A program made the position numbers and the translations under genes. A DNA stretch of 64,000 nucleotides from an uncultured Lachnospiraceae bacterium (GTDB lineage Bacteria > Bacillota > Clostridia > Lachnospirales > Lachnospiraceae): the NCBI GenBank assembly GCA_910586705.1, contig CAJUJK010000012.1, positions 1 through 64,000 of the forward strand, given 5' to 3'. Positions 52,801 to 59,571 of the stretch are shown here, piece after piece. Below the pieces are notes generated by a model. The model worked only from the letters and a program-made list of their open reading frames with translations. It did not search any database and was not told the origin of the DNA. Position 1 is the first letter of the stretch, and each line of letters starts with the position of its first letter.

Positions 52801-54826
52801 GGGAAGGCGGCTTGCCCGTGAAAACGGCGGGGCGGTCGAGGTCGTTCCTGTTTACGGAGTAGAGAAACATAATACGGTCAGACTTTGGAAGAGCGATAAA
52901 AAGACGATGGAGACGGATCTGGAGCTGCTTGCCTATGAAAAAGGCGGGAAATACTGTTATCTGATCTGCCCGACAGAATCCGTGGAGGAAAAGACCTATG
53001 ACTGTTATCTGGGCGTGGAGAGCCCGGGTCTGCTGGCGGAACCCTTTTTCCACCCGCTCAAAGTGACGGTGAAGGCAAAACTGCCGCAGGCGACGGTGAA
53101 GTCGGTGCGTCCGGCAAACCTGTTCTATCGCACCGAGCCTGCGTCCGTGGATATCAGCATAGCGCAGAAGGGCGCTGCCGTAGAGTCTGTCAGATGGATG
53201 GACAGCGCGGAGGAGAACGGGTTCGCTTCCGAGCCGTCGGCGTATCCGTTTGACACGACGAAGAAGGGTAAGAATGTGGAACGCCTGTATTTTGCACAGG
53301 AGGGTATTCGGCTGACGGACAAGAAAAAGCCCGCGGAGCCGGGAATCGTATCGGGTAAAATAAAAATCAGGTATGCGGGCTACAAAGATGCGGTTGAGAA
53401 GCCGGTTTCCCTCAAGTGGAATTACAAAAAGCCGACGATTGTAGTCAAAGAGAAACAGGCCACATTGATCCCGTCTCTGGAGGAGCATGCAAAGGGCAAT
53501 TTTGATCTGTACAACAATACAGAAAAGAAAAAGCTTCTCTACAAAGGAAACGGATCGAACGGATCAGACGACCTGCGCATCTGTTATACGGGACTGACCT
53601 TCCACAATGCGGATGTGAAAAGAGGAAGCCTGAGAGAATATACCTATGTGGGCGGTAAGACGAAGGGCATCGAAAAGCTGCAGATGACCATTGATTCCGA
53701 CTACTGGCGGGAGCCTTTGTCTGCCGTGCACACCATAAAGTTTGCCAATCCCACGCCTTATCTGACGAAGCCGAAGCTGGTTATCAACACAAGGTATGTG
53801 AGTACGGCGTACACGGATATCGAGCTGAAAAACGCCTACACGGCAGCGCTCTCCTGTGACGATATTGTGATCGAAGGGAAAAATGCGAAATCACAGGCGT
53901 TATTGGATGAAGATATTCTGGAGATGGAGCAGGAGGGCAAGGGCAGCAACCGCATTGTGGTGCGGGCAAACAGGGCGCAGACCATGAAAAAGGAGTTCAA
54001 AAACGGCGCTTACGACTTTAAGGTGACGCCCTGCTTTTGCGACGCTTCGGGAAACCGCATCGAGGGAAAGACGCTGACTTTGAAAATACAGGTGACCGAC
54101 AAGGCGGTTACCGCAAAGGTGAAGTTGTCCGGGAGTCTGGATCTGTCCAAGAAACCGGATAAACCAGAGGGAACAGACACCGTCAAAAACTATGTGGAAG
54201 TCAAGACTACCCCGCAAAATATCGGAGAAGACTATACGTATGATAACAAGAAAGGGCTTTCTCTGGTGGGAGAATACAGCAATTATTTTCAAATATGGTA
54301 TTATACAAATATACCGGGAAGGTACCAGATAAGAGTGAAAGAGGATAAGGAGAGCAAACTGAAGGCTGGACAGCGCTACCGGCTGGCGATCTGCTTTACG
54401 CTCAATCTGGAGAACGGTGACACTGTTAAAGTCCAGACACCGACCTTTACCATCCGCCCCAAACAGTCCGTGCCGAAGGTCATTGTGCACGGCAATGCGC
54501 AGACGCTGTATGCGGGGAATGACGCCTTGGTAAGAACCTGCGGTTTCGAGCTGCCGGAAGGGATGGGATACCGCGTTAAGTCTGTTTCAGGCGGCATAGA
54601 CTGCAATAAGGACGGAAAGCAGGATATAGAGCTTTCATGGGTGAAAGCGGATACAAAGGACAACTACATCTCGGCGGAATTGAAGCTTACGGACAGGGAC
54701 GGCGCGCTGACGGTGGGCGGCATGAAAGGAAAAACATACACAATCCCTGTTCTCATAACGCTGGAGGGCAGGGACGGCATCGCCAAGGATGTAAAGACGA
54801 GCATCAAGGTGACGGTACGGCGGTAG
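46841..54826 (+). CDS. Giant secreted multidomain surface protein, likely phase-variable
   Basis: The protein has 2,661 residues. A signal peptide (cleavage near AYA-AQT, about 25) is followed by an acidic Pro/Glu-rich stalk (about 60-165) with imperfect repeats such as EENPENPDKGEESPEEP. Then come repeated beta-sandwich modules. Fibronectin/Ig-like units ending in LKENTAYEY-type strands recur about every 100 residues (near 900, 994, 1095, 1200 and 1308). Bacterial Ig-like (BIG2-type) units lie near 1395, 1599 and 1910 (WESSDKAVATVTKDGKVSAVAAGK). No LPXTG motif or C-terminal anchor helix is present; the chain ends KVTVRR. No catalytic motif was recognised. Adhesion or a matrix role is inferred. 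A G10 run lies in codons 53-56. Confidence 0.85.
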   Translation: MFHRILTVTLAAMLAFESPVTAYAAQTNPDPVVGSADGAGSTARESENNDEISGGGLVGSLIEEEPAGQPEEPGQEPENPDAEEANPEETEIPDPGEENPENPDKGEESPEEPEDSDKGEETPGMEEEIPEEPVDNLPEEDTPIVDEEESEQPEEGENTVSENSVSENTLSAAAFSMRATEAEVTALSFDALSKDGVKITLPAKTGSTNNWVWYSFTAPEDGRYAFYTIEAYDASFYLCAEPDEGTKIRNGTPQIGTSLCTSTNYMRKGETLYIGAYTVGKDGDDVFTLRAAAQTPFTKNSDGTYTAALPEGDSITLRAKAGKSRMKFEVVKAAQRQYDWRPYYCPADHSEGDTHTGSDYTADTDSQGAQVCTNALLRGTYDTAFMVKRSTLTNKFVAFLSGMEPFAVEGADSQDAVYVHNAVCEENSITLELESLLRDSYALACRYQPADGSEEAREEALTSGWYAYVFDGLKAGTAYRFEIRDRGNDMLLKTMTYTTKASDHRIEIANANVSADFSKLTLKVKPVYSGTAESVDFSVSMKDSLQVEHSLKTTAALNGKDPQGYLAVTFDLADEGVFLKPGAVCPVQVSMLHTNGVAAAAPVTVKATVPKNAYVNAADVDFRIAQNKDEKRHADLTVTLKGTKQPEKVCVFYRPVEENRVSYEHEAFRLTDGKITDYVTMPEESLGSVCEFTLSVGGVTITKELTIENDLGVHLERVNASTDQTGAFHFVRTYRIAGSGKEKLTGSCNLQLQVLQKYPNGKWIYGNEGKKVELNEANGYQATVSTTALGWTPEPDTDYRLRWVLSPPDDKQLNLLSVSYESVHTGKPHITIERAGGSHTSQRHTVTLGAEDAAALKESGTTVALCRYLREKGAQTYTKSSADYLLSAENNYSDTRSFDGLKADTEYEFSLRDRSGEKVYATDVFRTAKDGRALAVTKTVIHVNDVRVYYALTGFDKYSQDYVMCYYRRAGVSGAWKKSNAYQATKDGYFTMSGLKENTAYEYVIGIGKYNEEVTYLTHTVRDTVTTRIDTRRIEVSAKTRMTSARVTYQMFNMDVTGNNIVTFFWREKGQEQWKKEAEEQYFTNEERKTLSLSGLKENTVYEYRVGIAKTWSVPADDLIHIAEGEFQTAEDKRTVEIVSEPRAFSARVRYTLSGMENADDGYLLGYFKKASDADEAWKREYTAETGDEAAEGEFMLCELDEDTDYKLIMGLGVDENTTWDSLKHAETVTVKTTPDGRSLSEAEAEVDEANVTLRVKFSGNVERHASYLRFFYRVKGETAYKKVGRVVNVSGVEEENAAVTLSVLSLSLSKGTAYEFAAVLTNDGVCDKPEDVTRDAYKTFGSFTTAEAVKPASLGMSKEQLYLNANALYKNEKGFGYENLKVQWEPLTADAALVWESSDKAVATVTKDGKVSAVAAGKATIKATSVYAPEVSASCEVTVGDYQIGKKGVDGSVSLVDGAKLNAARGESCEGYVLCKAAGGNPVEVSSAEVYSCNESIAQWTDGVIATKRAGETRVVFTSEADQVQAFLTVSVKPTTGKGFAITGFESKSSSFPALKEDEKDAEGREQYTMAYSSKNSIIYTALGEIMPSRPGFDSGDFNWSIDHTEVATVDENGVVTPLKAGDAVLRVEPKNADDTALYKMQVCEIALHIKDLPPQGNNSLFYALENTHKKLGDVKFPEDWAGWKWQSPDTPLVINGENRLSYSFLAVYTGEQYYPYERLVSVQIGRVTGITAYEKEDGNHNNVLEVGTADSEGNPTEGSDSLTLCVDSLFNGDINRNEILHYTWNVEVKQPTGLVLKEGGYRLAADGRLQKTFTVTAVKKGSYTLTPVIKVTDPKTNREKVLAKTSFKISAVAEKQAFITLAPEETAGVQVEAGGRITVDYSGDVKTFRMQAAFCDRKGEEDAAFEKVKLAWSSSDKKVATVKASKDTHSAEVKIVGDGHTILTAKVKDKAGHTATAQIEIRNRAPRVDVSKVTVNPAYDFDSEEGRRLARENGGAVEVVPVYGVEKHNTVRLWKSDKKTMETDLELLAYEKGGKYCYLICPTESVEEKTYDCYLGVESPGLLAEPFFHPLKVTVKAKLPQATVKSVRPANLFYRTEPASVDISIAQKGAAVESVRWMDSAEENGFASEPSAYPFDTTKKGKNVERLYFAQEGIRLTDKKKPAEPGIVSGKIKIRYAGYKDAVEKPVSLKWNYKKPTIVVKEKQATLIPSLEEHAKGNFDLYNNTEKKKLLYKGNGSNGSDDLRICYTGLTFHNADVKRGSLREYTYVGGKTKGIEKLQMTIDSDYWREPLSAVHTIKFANPTPYLTKPKLVINTRYVSTAYTDIELKNAYTAALSCDDIVIEGKNAKSQALLDEDILEMEQEGKGSNRIVVRANRAQTMKKEFKNGAYDFKVTPCFCDASGNRIEGKTLTLKIQVTDKAVTAKVKLSGSLDLSKKPDKPEGTDTVKNYVEVKTTPQNIGEDYTYDNKKGLSLVGEYSNYFQIWYYTNIPGRYQIRVKEDKESKLKAGQRYRLAICFTLNLENGDTVKVQTPTFTIRPKQSVPKVIVHGNAQTLYAGNDALVRTCGFELPEGMGYRVKSVSGGIDCNKDGKQDIELSWVKADTKDNYISAELKLTDRDGALTVGGMKGKTYTIPVLITLEGRDGIAKDVKTSIKVTVRR
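46999..47008 (+). repeat. G10 tract inside the giant protein gene
   Basis: Ten G cover the codons TCG-GGG-GGG-GGG (Ser53-Gly56). With nine G the frame meets TAG at once; with eleven it runs 34 more codons to a TGA. Only G10 (or G7, G13) gives the full protein, the form of an on/off contingency tract. Confidence 0.8.
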
Positions 54827-54883
54827 ATGCCGTTTAGAAACAGCTTAGGAATAGCGGTAACAAAACCAATAGTTAGCAGAAGG

Positions 54884-54918
54884 ACAGTCCCGCGGAATTT
54901 TTCCGGGGGCTGTTTTTC
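54884..54918 (+). terminator. Terminator after the giant gene
   Basis: ACAGTCCC-GCGGAA pairs with TTCC-GGGGGCTGT around a T-rich loop, followed by TTTTT. Confidence 0.75.
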
Positions 54919-55005
54919 TGTTGTTCTGTCTGGCAGCGCGCCCCTGTGTGTTTACATAGAATAGGATCGGAATGGATATGTTTTGACATTTTCTGTAAAA
55001 AGGGG

Positions 55006-55034
55006 TTGACGCAGGTTACATAATATATTATAAT
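55006..55034 (+). promoter_or_regulatory. Promoter of the TetR-type regulator gene
   Basis: TTGACG (55006-55011), 17 bp, perfect TATAAT (55029-55034). The palindromes ATAATATATTAT (spacer/-10) and TAAC-ATAC-GTTA (just after the -10) overlap it and may be autoregulatory operators. Confidence 0.65.
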
Positions 55035-55095
55035 AACATACGTTACCAAAAGAAGCTGTAAAAGAGCTGCAAAAGAGTAGGAGAGGTACATTTTT

Positions 55096-55647
55096 ATGGC
55101 AAGAAAAGAGACGATCACAAAAAACGACATACTGAACGCGGCCTTTGAGATGGCGCGGACGGATGGCTTCACGCAGGTGAGCGCGCGAACGCTGGCGGCG
55201 AGGGCAGGGTGCTCCACACAGCCGATTTTCCGTGTTTACAAGAATATGGAGGAGCTGGGAGATGATCTCTTTGCCAGAGCGATGGAATTTTTCAGCGCAT
55301 ATTATGAGGAGTTTCCGAAGCTGAACAATACGCCCTTCGTCAATCTTGGACTTGCTTATATCCGCTTTTCTCAGGAGGAGCAGAATTTATTCCGTCTGTT
55401 ATTTTTGTCGGAAAACCGTCATGGAAAGAGTCTCTATGATATGCTGAATGGTAAGAACGGAGCGGTGGTGCGGGAGATCAACAGTGCGAAAATATTTGGC
55501 TGCAAAGACCCCAGCGGTATGTTTATGAAGATGTGGATCTTTATTCACGGGGCAGCCTGCATGACTCTGACAGGAGATTATGATCTGCAGGAAGAGGATA
55601 CCGTCAAACTTTTGGAGGAGTCCTACAACGCATTCCAGAATGTATGA
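55096..55647 (+). CDS. TetR/AcrR-family regulator
   Basis: The protein has 183 residues; the ribosome binding site is GGAGAGG. The N-terminal helix-turn-helix (about 10-55) reads ITKNDILNAAFEMARTDGFTQVSARTLAARAGCSTQPIFRVYKN in shape, typical of TetR. The C-terminal ligand/dimer domain contains a short TetR_C-like segment. The target and ligand are unknown. The RpiR gene follows after 35 bp, so the two may be cotranscribed. Confidence 0.88.
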   Translation: MARKETITKNDILNAAFEMARTDGFTQVSARTLAARAGCSTQPIFRVYKNMEELGDDLFARAMEFFSAYYEEFPKLNNTPFVNLGLAYIRFSQEEQNLFRLLFLSENRHGKSLYDMLNGKNGAVVREINSAKIFGCKDPSGMFMKMWIFIHGAACMTLTGDYDLQEEDTVKLLEESYNAFQNV

Positions 55648-55682
55648 GAATGAATCTGATCTTCTGGAAGAAGGGTTAGGCT

Positions 55683-56627
55683 ATGGCGATAGAGAATCGG
55701 TATGACATCATAACGAGAATCAATGAATATTATGGCAGGATGAGCAAAGGACAGAAAGCGATCTCTGCTTTTATTTACGATCATTACGATCAGGCTGTGT
55801 TTATGACTGCGGCGAAGCTGGGAGATACGGTGGGGGTAAGTGAATCCACTGTGGTGCGCTATGCCATGTTTATCGGGTACAACGGGTATCCGGAGTTTCA
55901 GAGGGATCTGGAATACTGGGTGCAGAACAAAATCAATTCTGTGCAGAAAATCGGTGCGAAGTACGGCAAGAGCAGCCAGTCGGAGATTTTGAACTCTGTT
56001 TTACAGTCAGATATCGAGAAGATTCAGGACACCATCCACAATCTGGATCCCACGGCGTTTGAGACGGCAGTAGATATCATTCTCGCGGCAAAGACGGTCT
56101 ATATTATGGGCGTCAGAAGCTGTGAACCGCTGGCAGACTTTCTGCAGTTTTATCTGAATATGATCCGGGGAAATGTGGTGCTTCTCAGGACAACAAGCGT
56201 TTCGGAAACCTTTGAACAGATGATCCGTATCGACGAGCAGGACGCTTTTGTGGGCATCAGTTTTCCGAGATACTCCATGAGGACCCTGAAGGCGATGGAG
56301 TTTGCAAACGACAGGAACGCCAAGGTGATCGCGGTGACGGATTCGGTGCATTCGCCGATGAATCTCTATTCATCCTGCAATCTGTTTGCCAGAAGCGATA
56401 TGGTTTCCATCGTGGATTCTCTGGTGGCGCCCTTAAGCATGATAAACGCGCTGGTGGTGGCGATGTGCCTGAAGCAGCCTGAGGAAGTGAAGGAAAATCT
56501 GAAGAATCTGGAAGAGGCTTGGAACAATTATCAGGTTTATCTGAATGATGAAATTAACTTTATAGATGAGGAGCCGATGCTGAATTATCCGCTTCGGAAA
56601 AGGTCAGAGAGTGAAAAGAACTTCTAA
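55683..56627 (+). CDS. RpiR/MurR-family regulator with SIS domain
   Basis: The protein has 314 residues. An N-terminal HTH_6 domain (about 1-78; LGDTVGVSESTVVRYAMFIGYNGYPEFQRDL) is followed by a SIS sugar-phosphate-binding domain (about 125-260; VYIMGVRSCEPLADFLQFY). Such proteins sense phosphosugars, for example N-acetylmuramate or ribose derivatives. No sugar-catabolic gene is adjacent, so its target is probably elsewhere. A long hairpin begins inside its last codons. Confidence 0.9.
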   Translation: MAIENRYDIITRINEYYGRMSKGQKAISAFIYDHYDQAVFMTAAKLGDTVGVSESTVVRYAMFIGYNGYPEFQRDLEYWVQNKINSVQKIGAKYGKSSQSEILNSVLQSDIEKIQDTIHNLDPTAFETAVDIILAAKTVYIMGVRSCEPLADFLQFYLNMIRGNVVLLRTTSVSETFEQMIRIDEQDAFVGISFPRYSMRTLKAMEFANDRNAKVIAVTDSVHSPMNLYSSCNLFARSDMVSIVDSLVAPLSMINALVVAMCLKQPEEVKENLKNLEEAWNNYQVYLNDEINFIDEEPMLNYPLRKRSESEKNF

Positions 56628-56703
56628 AGCTCAGCAGCATAGGCTGCATCGCTAAGAAGTTCTATGTTTCACTCAAGAGAATGCCTGAAAAGCGGCATTC
56701 TCT
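56609..56703 (+). other. Tandem hairpins between RpiR and flavoprotein genes
   Basis: The first, 66-nt structure has three nested stems: GAGTGAAA/TTTCACTC (56609-56616 with 56667-56674), GAACTTCT/AGAAGTTC (56618-56625 with 56655-56662), and GCAGC/GCTGC (56634-56638 with 56643-56647). The second is a 10-bp stem, AGAGAATGCC/GGCATTCTCT (56676-56685 with 56694-56703). No T-run follows. The second stem recurs at 58658. Confidence 0.65.
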
Positions 56704-56731
56704 GCACAGTGAAGGCACAGAGGGAAAGCAT

Positions 56732-57991
56732 ATGCGTATGGACGGGAATCAGGCGGTCGTGATCGGCGGCGGCGCTGCGGGAATGATGGCGGCGGCTGCG
56801 GCGACGGAGAACGGACGCCCTGTTGTTTTATTAGAGAAAAATGAAAAACTTGGCAAAAAGCTCTACATCACAGGAAAAGGGCGCTGTAATGTGACAAATG
56901 CCTGCGGGCGGGACAAGTTTTTTGAAAATATAGTGAGCAATCCGAAATTTCTATACAGCGCTTTCCATGCGTTTGATAACAAGCGGTTGGAAACATTTCT
57001 GGAAGATAACGGATGTCATTTAAAAGAGGAGCGGGGGGAGCGTGTGTTTCCTGTTTCGGATCACGCGTCGGATGTGACGGCGGCATTTGAGCGGCATCTG
57101 AAGAAAAAAGGGGTGCAGGTGCAGCTGCGCAGCGAAGTGCGTGCGATCGAGACGGACGGCGGAAAAATAACAGGTGTGCGGCTTGCGGACGGCAGCGTGA
57201 TCCCCGCGGGGACGGTGATTGTGGCAACGGGCGGTCTGTCTTATCAGAGCACGGGTTCTACCGGGGACGGACACCGGATGGCGCGGGAGCTGGGGCATAA
57301 GGTGACAGACTGCACGCCAGCGCTGGTATCTCTGGAGACGGAAGAAGACTGGTGCAAAAAATTACAGGGGTTATCCCTCAAAAATGTGACCCTTACCATG
57401 GGCTGCGGAAAGAAAAAGCTGTATCAGGGATTCGGGGAGATGCTCTTTACCCATTATGGGGTGAGCGGACCGCTTGTTTTGTCCGCCAGCAGCTATTACG
57501 GGAAAAAGAAAGGGACGGAAGCGGTGGTCCTGACAATAGATCTGAAGCCCGCGCTCACGCAGGAACAGCTTGATAAAAGAATACTGAGGGACTTTGAGGA
57601 AAACAGGAACCGGCAGTTTAAAAATGCGCTGGGCGGGCTCTATCCGGCGAAGCTTGTTTCTGTTATGATAGAGAGGTCGGGCATAGATCCCGAGAAGAAG
57701 GTGCATGAGGTGACGAAACAGGAGAGAAGGCGTCTGGCAGCGCTGACAAAGGCGTTTACCTTGCAGGTGCGCGGGAAGCGGGGCTTTGAGGAGGCGGTGA
57801 TCACGCAGGGCGGCGTGTCGGTGAAGGAGGTCAACCCTTCTACCATGGAGTCCAGACTGGTGCGCGGGCTTTATTTTGCGGGAGAGGTACTGGATCTGGA
57901 CGGGCTGACAGGCGGTTTCAATCTGCAGATTGCATGGTCTACGGGATATCTTGCCGGGAAGTGCTGTGCGGAAGAGGAAGGAGAAAAATAA
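56732..57991 (+). CDS. BaiN/RdsA-type FAD-dependent oxidoreductase
   Basis: The protein has 419 residues. The start at ATG 56732 follows GAGGGA. The FAD Rossmann motif is GGGAAGMMAA near residue 12. Further family marks are KKLYITGKGRCNVTNA, GLSYQSTGSTGDGHRMARELGHKV and, near the end, GLYFAGEVLDLDGLTGGFNLQIAWSTGYLAG. It is the HI0933 family, in which BaiN of gut Clostridia was proposed to reduce bile-acid intermediates. Most members are not bile-acid enzymes, and nothing nearby supports that role. It is followed 3 bp later by cmk. Confidence 0.9.
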   Translation: MRMDGNQAVVIGGGAAGMMAAAAATENGRPVVLLEKNEKLGKKLYITGKGRCNVTNACGRDKFFENIVSNPKFLYSAFHAFDNKRLETFLEDNGCHLKEERGERVFPVSDHASDVTAAFERHLKKKGVQVQLRSEVRAIETDGGKITGVRLADGSVIPAGTVIVATGGLSYQSTGSTGDGHRMARELGHKVTDCTPALVSLETEEDWCKKLQGLSLKNVTLTMGCGKKKLYQGFGEMLFTHYGVSGPLVLSASSYYGKKKGTEAVVLTIDLKPALTQEQLDKRILRDFEENRNRQFKNALGGLYPAKLVSVMIERSGIDPEKKVHEVTKQERRRLAALTKAFTLQVRGKRGFEEAVITQGGVSVKEVNPSTMESRLVRGLYFAGEVLDLDGLTGGFNLQIAWSTGYLAGKCCAEEEGEK

Positions 57992-57994
57992 CAC

Positions 57995-58645
57995 ATGGGA
58001 TTTAATATTGCGATTGATGGACCCGCGGGAGCGGGAAAGAGTACCATAGCAAAGATGATAGCGGCAAAGAAAGGCTATATCTATGTGGACACGGGGGCTA
58101 TGTACCGCGCCATGGCGCTGTATCTGCTGAGGGAGAATGCGTCCCTTGGGCAGATTGATGAGAAATGTCAGGGGGCTGATATCACCATAGGTTATGACAA
58201 CGGTGAGCAGGTGGTGTACTTAAACGGTGAAAATGTAAACGCCTATATCCGCACGGAGGAGGTGGGCAGGATGGCTTCTGTCAGCAGCCCGAATCCTAAT
58301 GTGCGGAAAAAGCTGACGCAGCTGCAGCAGAAGCTGGCGGCGGAAGCGGATGTGGTGATGGACGGGCGCGATATCGGCACCTGTGTGCTGCCGGACGCGC
58401 AGGTGAAGGTGTATCTGACGGCGGACAGCCATGAGCGGGCGATGCGCCGCTATAAGGAGCTTACGGCGAAGGGGGAAAACTGCGACCTGGAAACCATCGA
58501 GAGAGATATCATAGAGCGTGACAGGCAGGATATGACGAGGGAGATTTCCCCCCTGAAGCAGGCGGAGGACGCGGTGCTGATCGATTCCTCGCACATGACG
58601 GTGGAGGAAGTGGCGGATGCCATCATATCTCTGTGCACAACGTGA
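57995..58645 (+). CDS. cmk: Cytidylate kinase
   Basis: The protein has 216 residues. The P-loop is at residues 8-16 (GPAGAGKST), the CMP-binding segment is VDTGAMYRA, and the catalytic Asp lies in MDGRDIGT. It phosphorylates CMP and dCMP. The order cmk-ispH-S1 protein is typical of Clostridia. Confidence 0.97.
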   Translation: MGFNIAIDGPAGAGKSTIAKMIAAKKGYIYVDTGAMYRAMALYLLRENASLGQIDEKCQGADITIGYDNGEQVVYLNGENVNAYIRTEEVGRMASVSSPNPNVRKKLTQLQQKLAAEADVVMDGRDIGTCVLPDAQVKVYLTADSHERAMRRYKELTAKGENCDLETIERDIIERDRQDMTREISPLKQAEDAVLIDSSHMTVEEVADAIISLCTT

Positions 58646-58684
58646 AAAGCTCACGTGGGAGAATGCCGGAGGAAGGCATTCTCC
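58641..58684 (+). other. Two hairpins before ispH
   Basis: CGTGA-AAAGC-TCACG (58641-58655) is followed by a 10-bp stem, GGAGAATGCC/GGCATTCTCC (58658-58667 with 58675-58684), whose loop reads GGAGGAA. The second stem shares its core (GAGAATGCC) with the hairpin at 56676-56703. The functional ribosome binding site of ispH (GGAGG near 58690) lies just after. Confidence 0.6.
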
Positions 58685-58701
58685 GTATATGGAGGATGTC
58701 T

Positions 58702-59571
58702 ATGGAAGTGATTTTAGCTGAGCACGCGGGGTTCTGCTTCGGCGTACAGCGGGCCGTGGATACCGTCTATGAACAGATTGGGAAACGGGAAGAAGAGGGG
58801 CGCCCGATTTACACGTTCGGGCCGATTATACATAATGAGGAAGTCGTGGACGACCTACAAAAGAGCGGTGTGTGTGTGATAGAATCCCTTGCGGACGCGG
58901 GGCGGATCCCGGAGGGGGAGCGGGGCACGGTGATTATCCGTTCCCACGGGGTGGAAAAGAGCGTCTGCGAGAGTCTGAAGGAACTCGGATTCGATGTGGT
59001 GGACGCCACCTGTCCCTTTGTGAAACGGATCCACAATATTGTGGAGAAGGAGAGCGCGGCGGGCAAAAGCATCGTGATTGTCGGCAACGCGGGGCACCCG
59101 GAGGTGGAGGGTATCAAGGGCTGGTCAGCGTCCCCGACGTACATCGTAGGATCCGTGGAAGAGGCGGAAAATCTCGGGTACGGACCCGGAGAAGAGCTGT
59201 GTATTGTTTCGCAAACGACATTTAACTACAAGAAATTTCAAGATGTGGTTGAAATTTTCAAGGAAAGAGGTTACAATGGTAGTGTTGTGAATACTGTATG
59301 TAACGCTACGGAAGTGCGACAGGCCGAGGCCAGAGAACTTGCGGCACGGGTTGATGTTATGATAGTGATAGGTGGGACTCATAGTTCTAATACAAAGAAA
59401 CTCTATGAGATTTGCAGGCAGGAGTGCGAAATGACCTACTATATACAGACGCTCGACGACTTGCATTTAAGGTTACCTGAATCTGTCCGACTGGTGGGTA
59501 TTACAGCAGGGGCGTCCACCCCAAACAATATTATCGAGGAGGTTCAAAATTATGTCAGAATTAACTTTTGA
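58702..59571 (+). CDS. ispH: 4-hydroxy-3-methylbut-2-enyl diphosphate reductase
   Basis: The protein has 289 residues. The start at ATG 58702 follows GGAGG. The three Cys ligands of the iron-sulfur cluster are present: C12 (GFCFG), C104 (ATCPF) and C200 (TVCNA). It makes IPP and DMAPP in the last step of the MEP isoprenoid pathway. In many Clostridia ispH is fused to an S1-domain protein; here the two are separate frames overlapping by 20 nt. Confidence 0.96.
   Translation: MEVILAEHAGFCFGVQRAVDTVYEQIGKREEEGRPIYTFGPIIHNEEVVDDLQKSGVCVIESLADAGRIPEGERGTVIIRSHGVEKSVCESLKELGFDVVDATCPFVKRIHNIVEKESAAGKSIVIVGNAGHPEVEGIKGWSASPTYIVGSVEEAENLGYGPGEELCIVSQTTFNYKKFQDVVEIFKERGYNGSVVNTVCNATEVRQAEARELAARVDVMIVIGGTHSSNTKKLYEICRQECEMTYYIQTLDDLHLRLPESVRLVGITAGASTPNNIIEEVQNYVRINF

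Noticed and set aside
51824..53488. A 554-codon minus-strand open frame within the giant gene
   Set aside because: Arg/His/Leu-rich composition typical of antisense reading of GC-biased codons; no start signal.
56732..57991. Bile-acid dehydroxylation function for the BaiN-type flavoprotein
   Set aside because: No other bai gene is nearby, and the HI0933 family is widespread with other roles. The name reflects family membership only.
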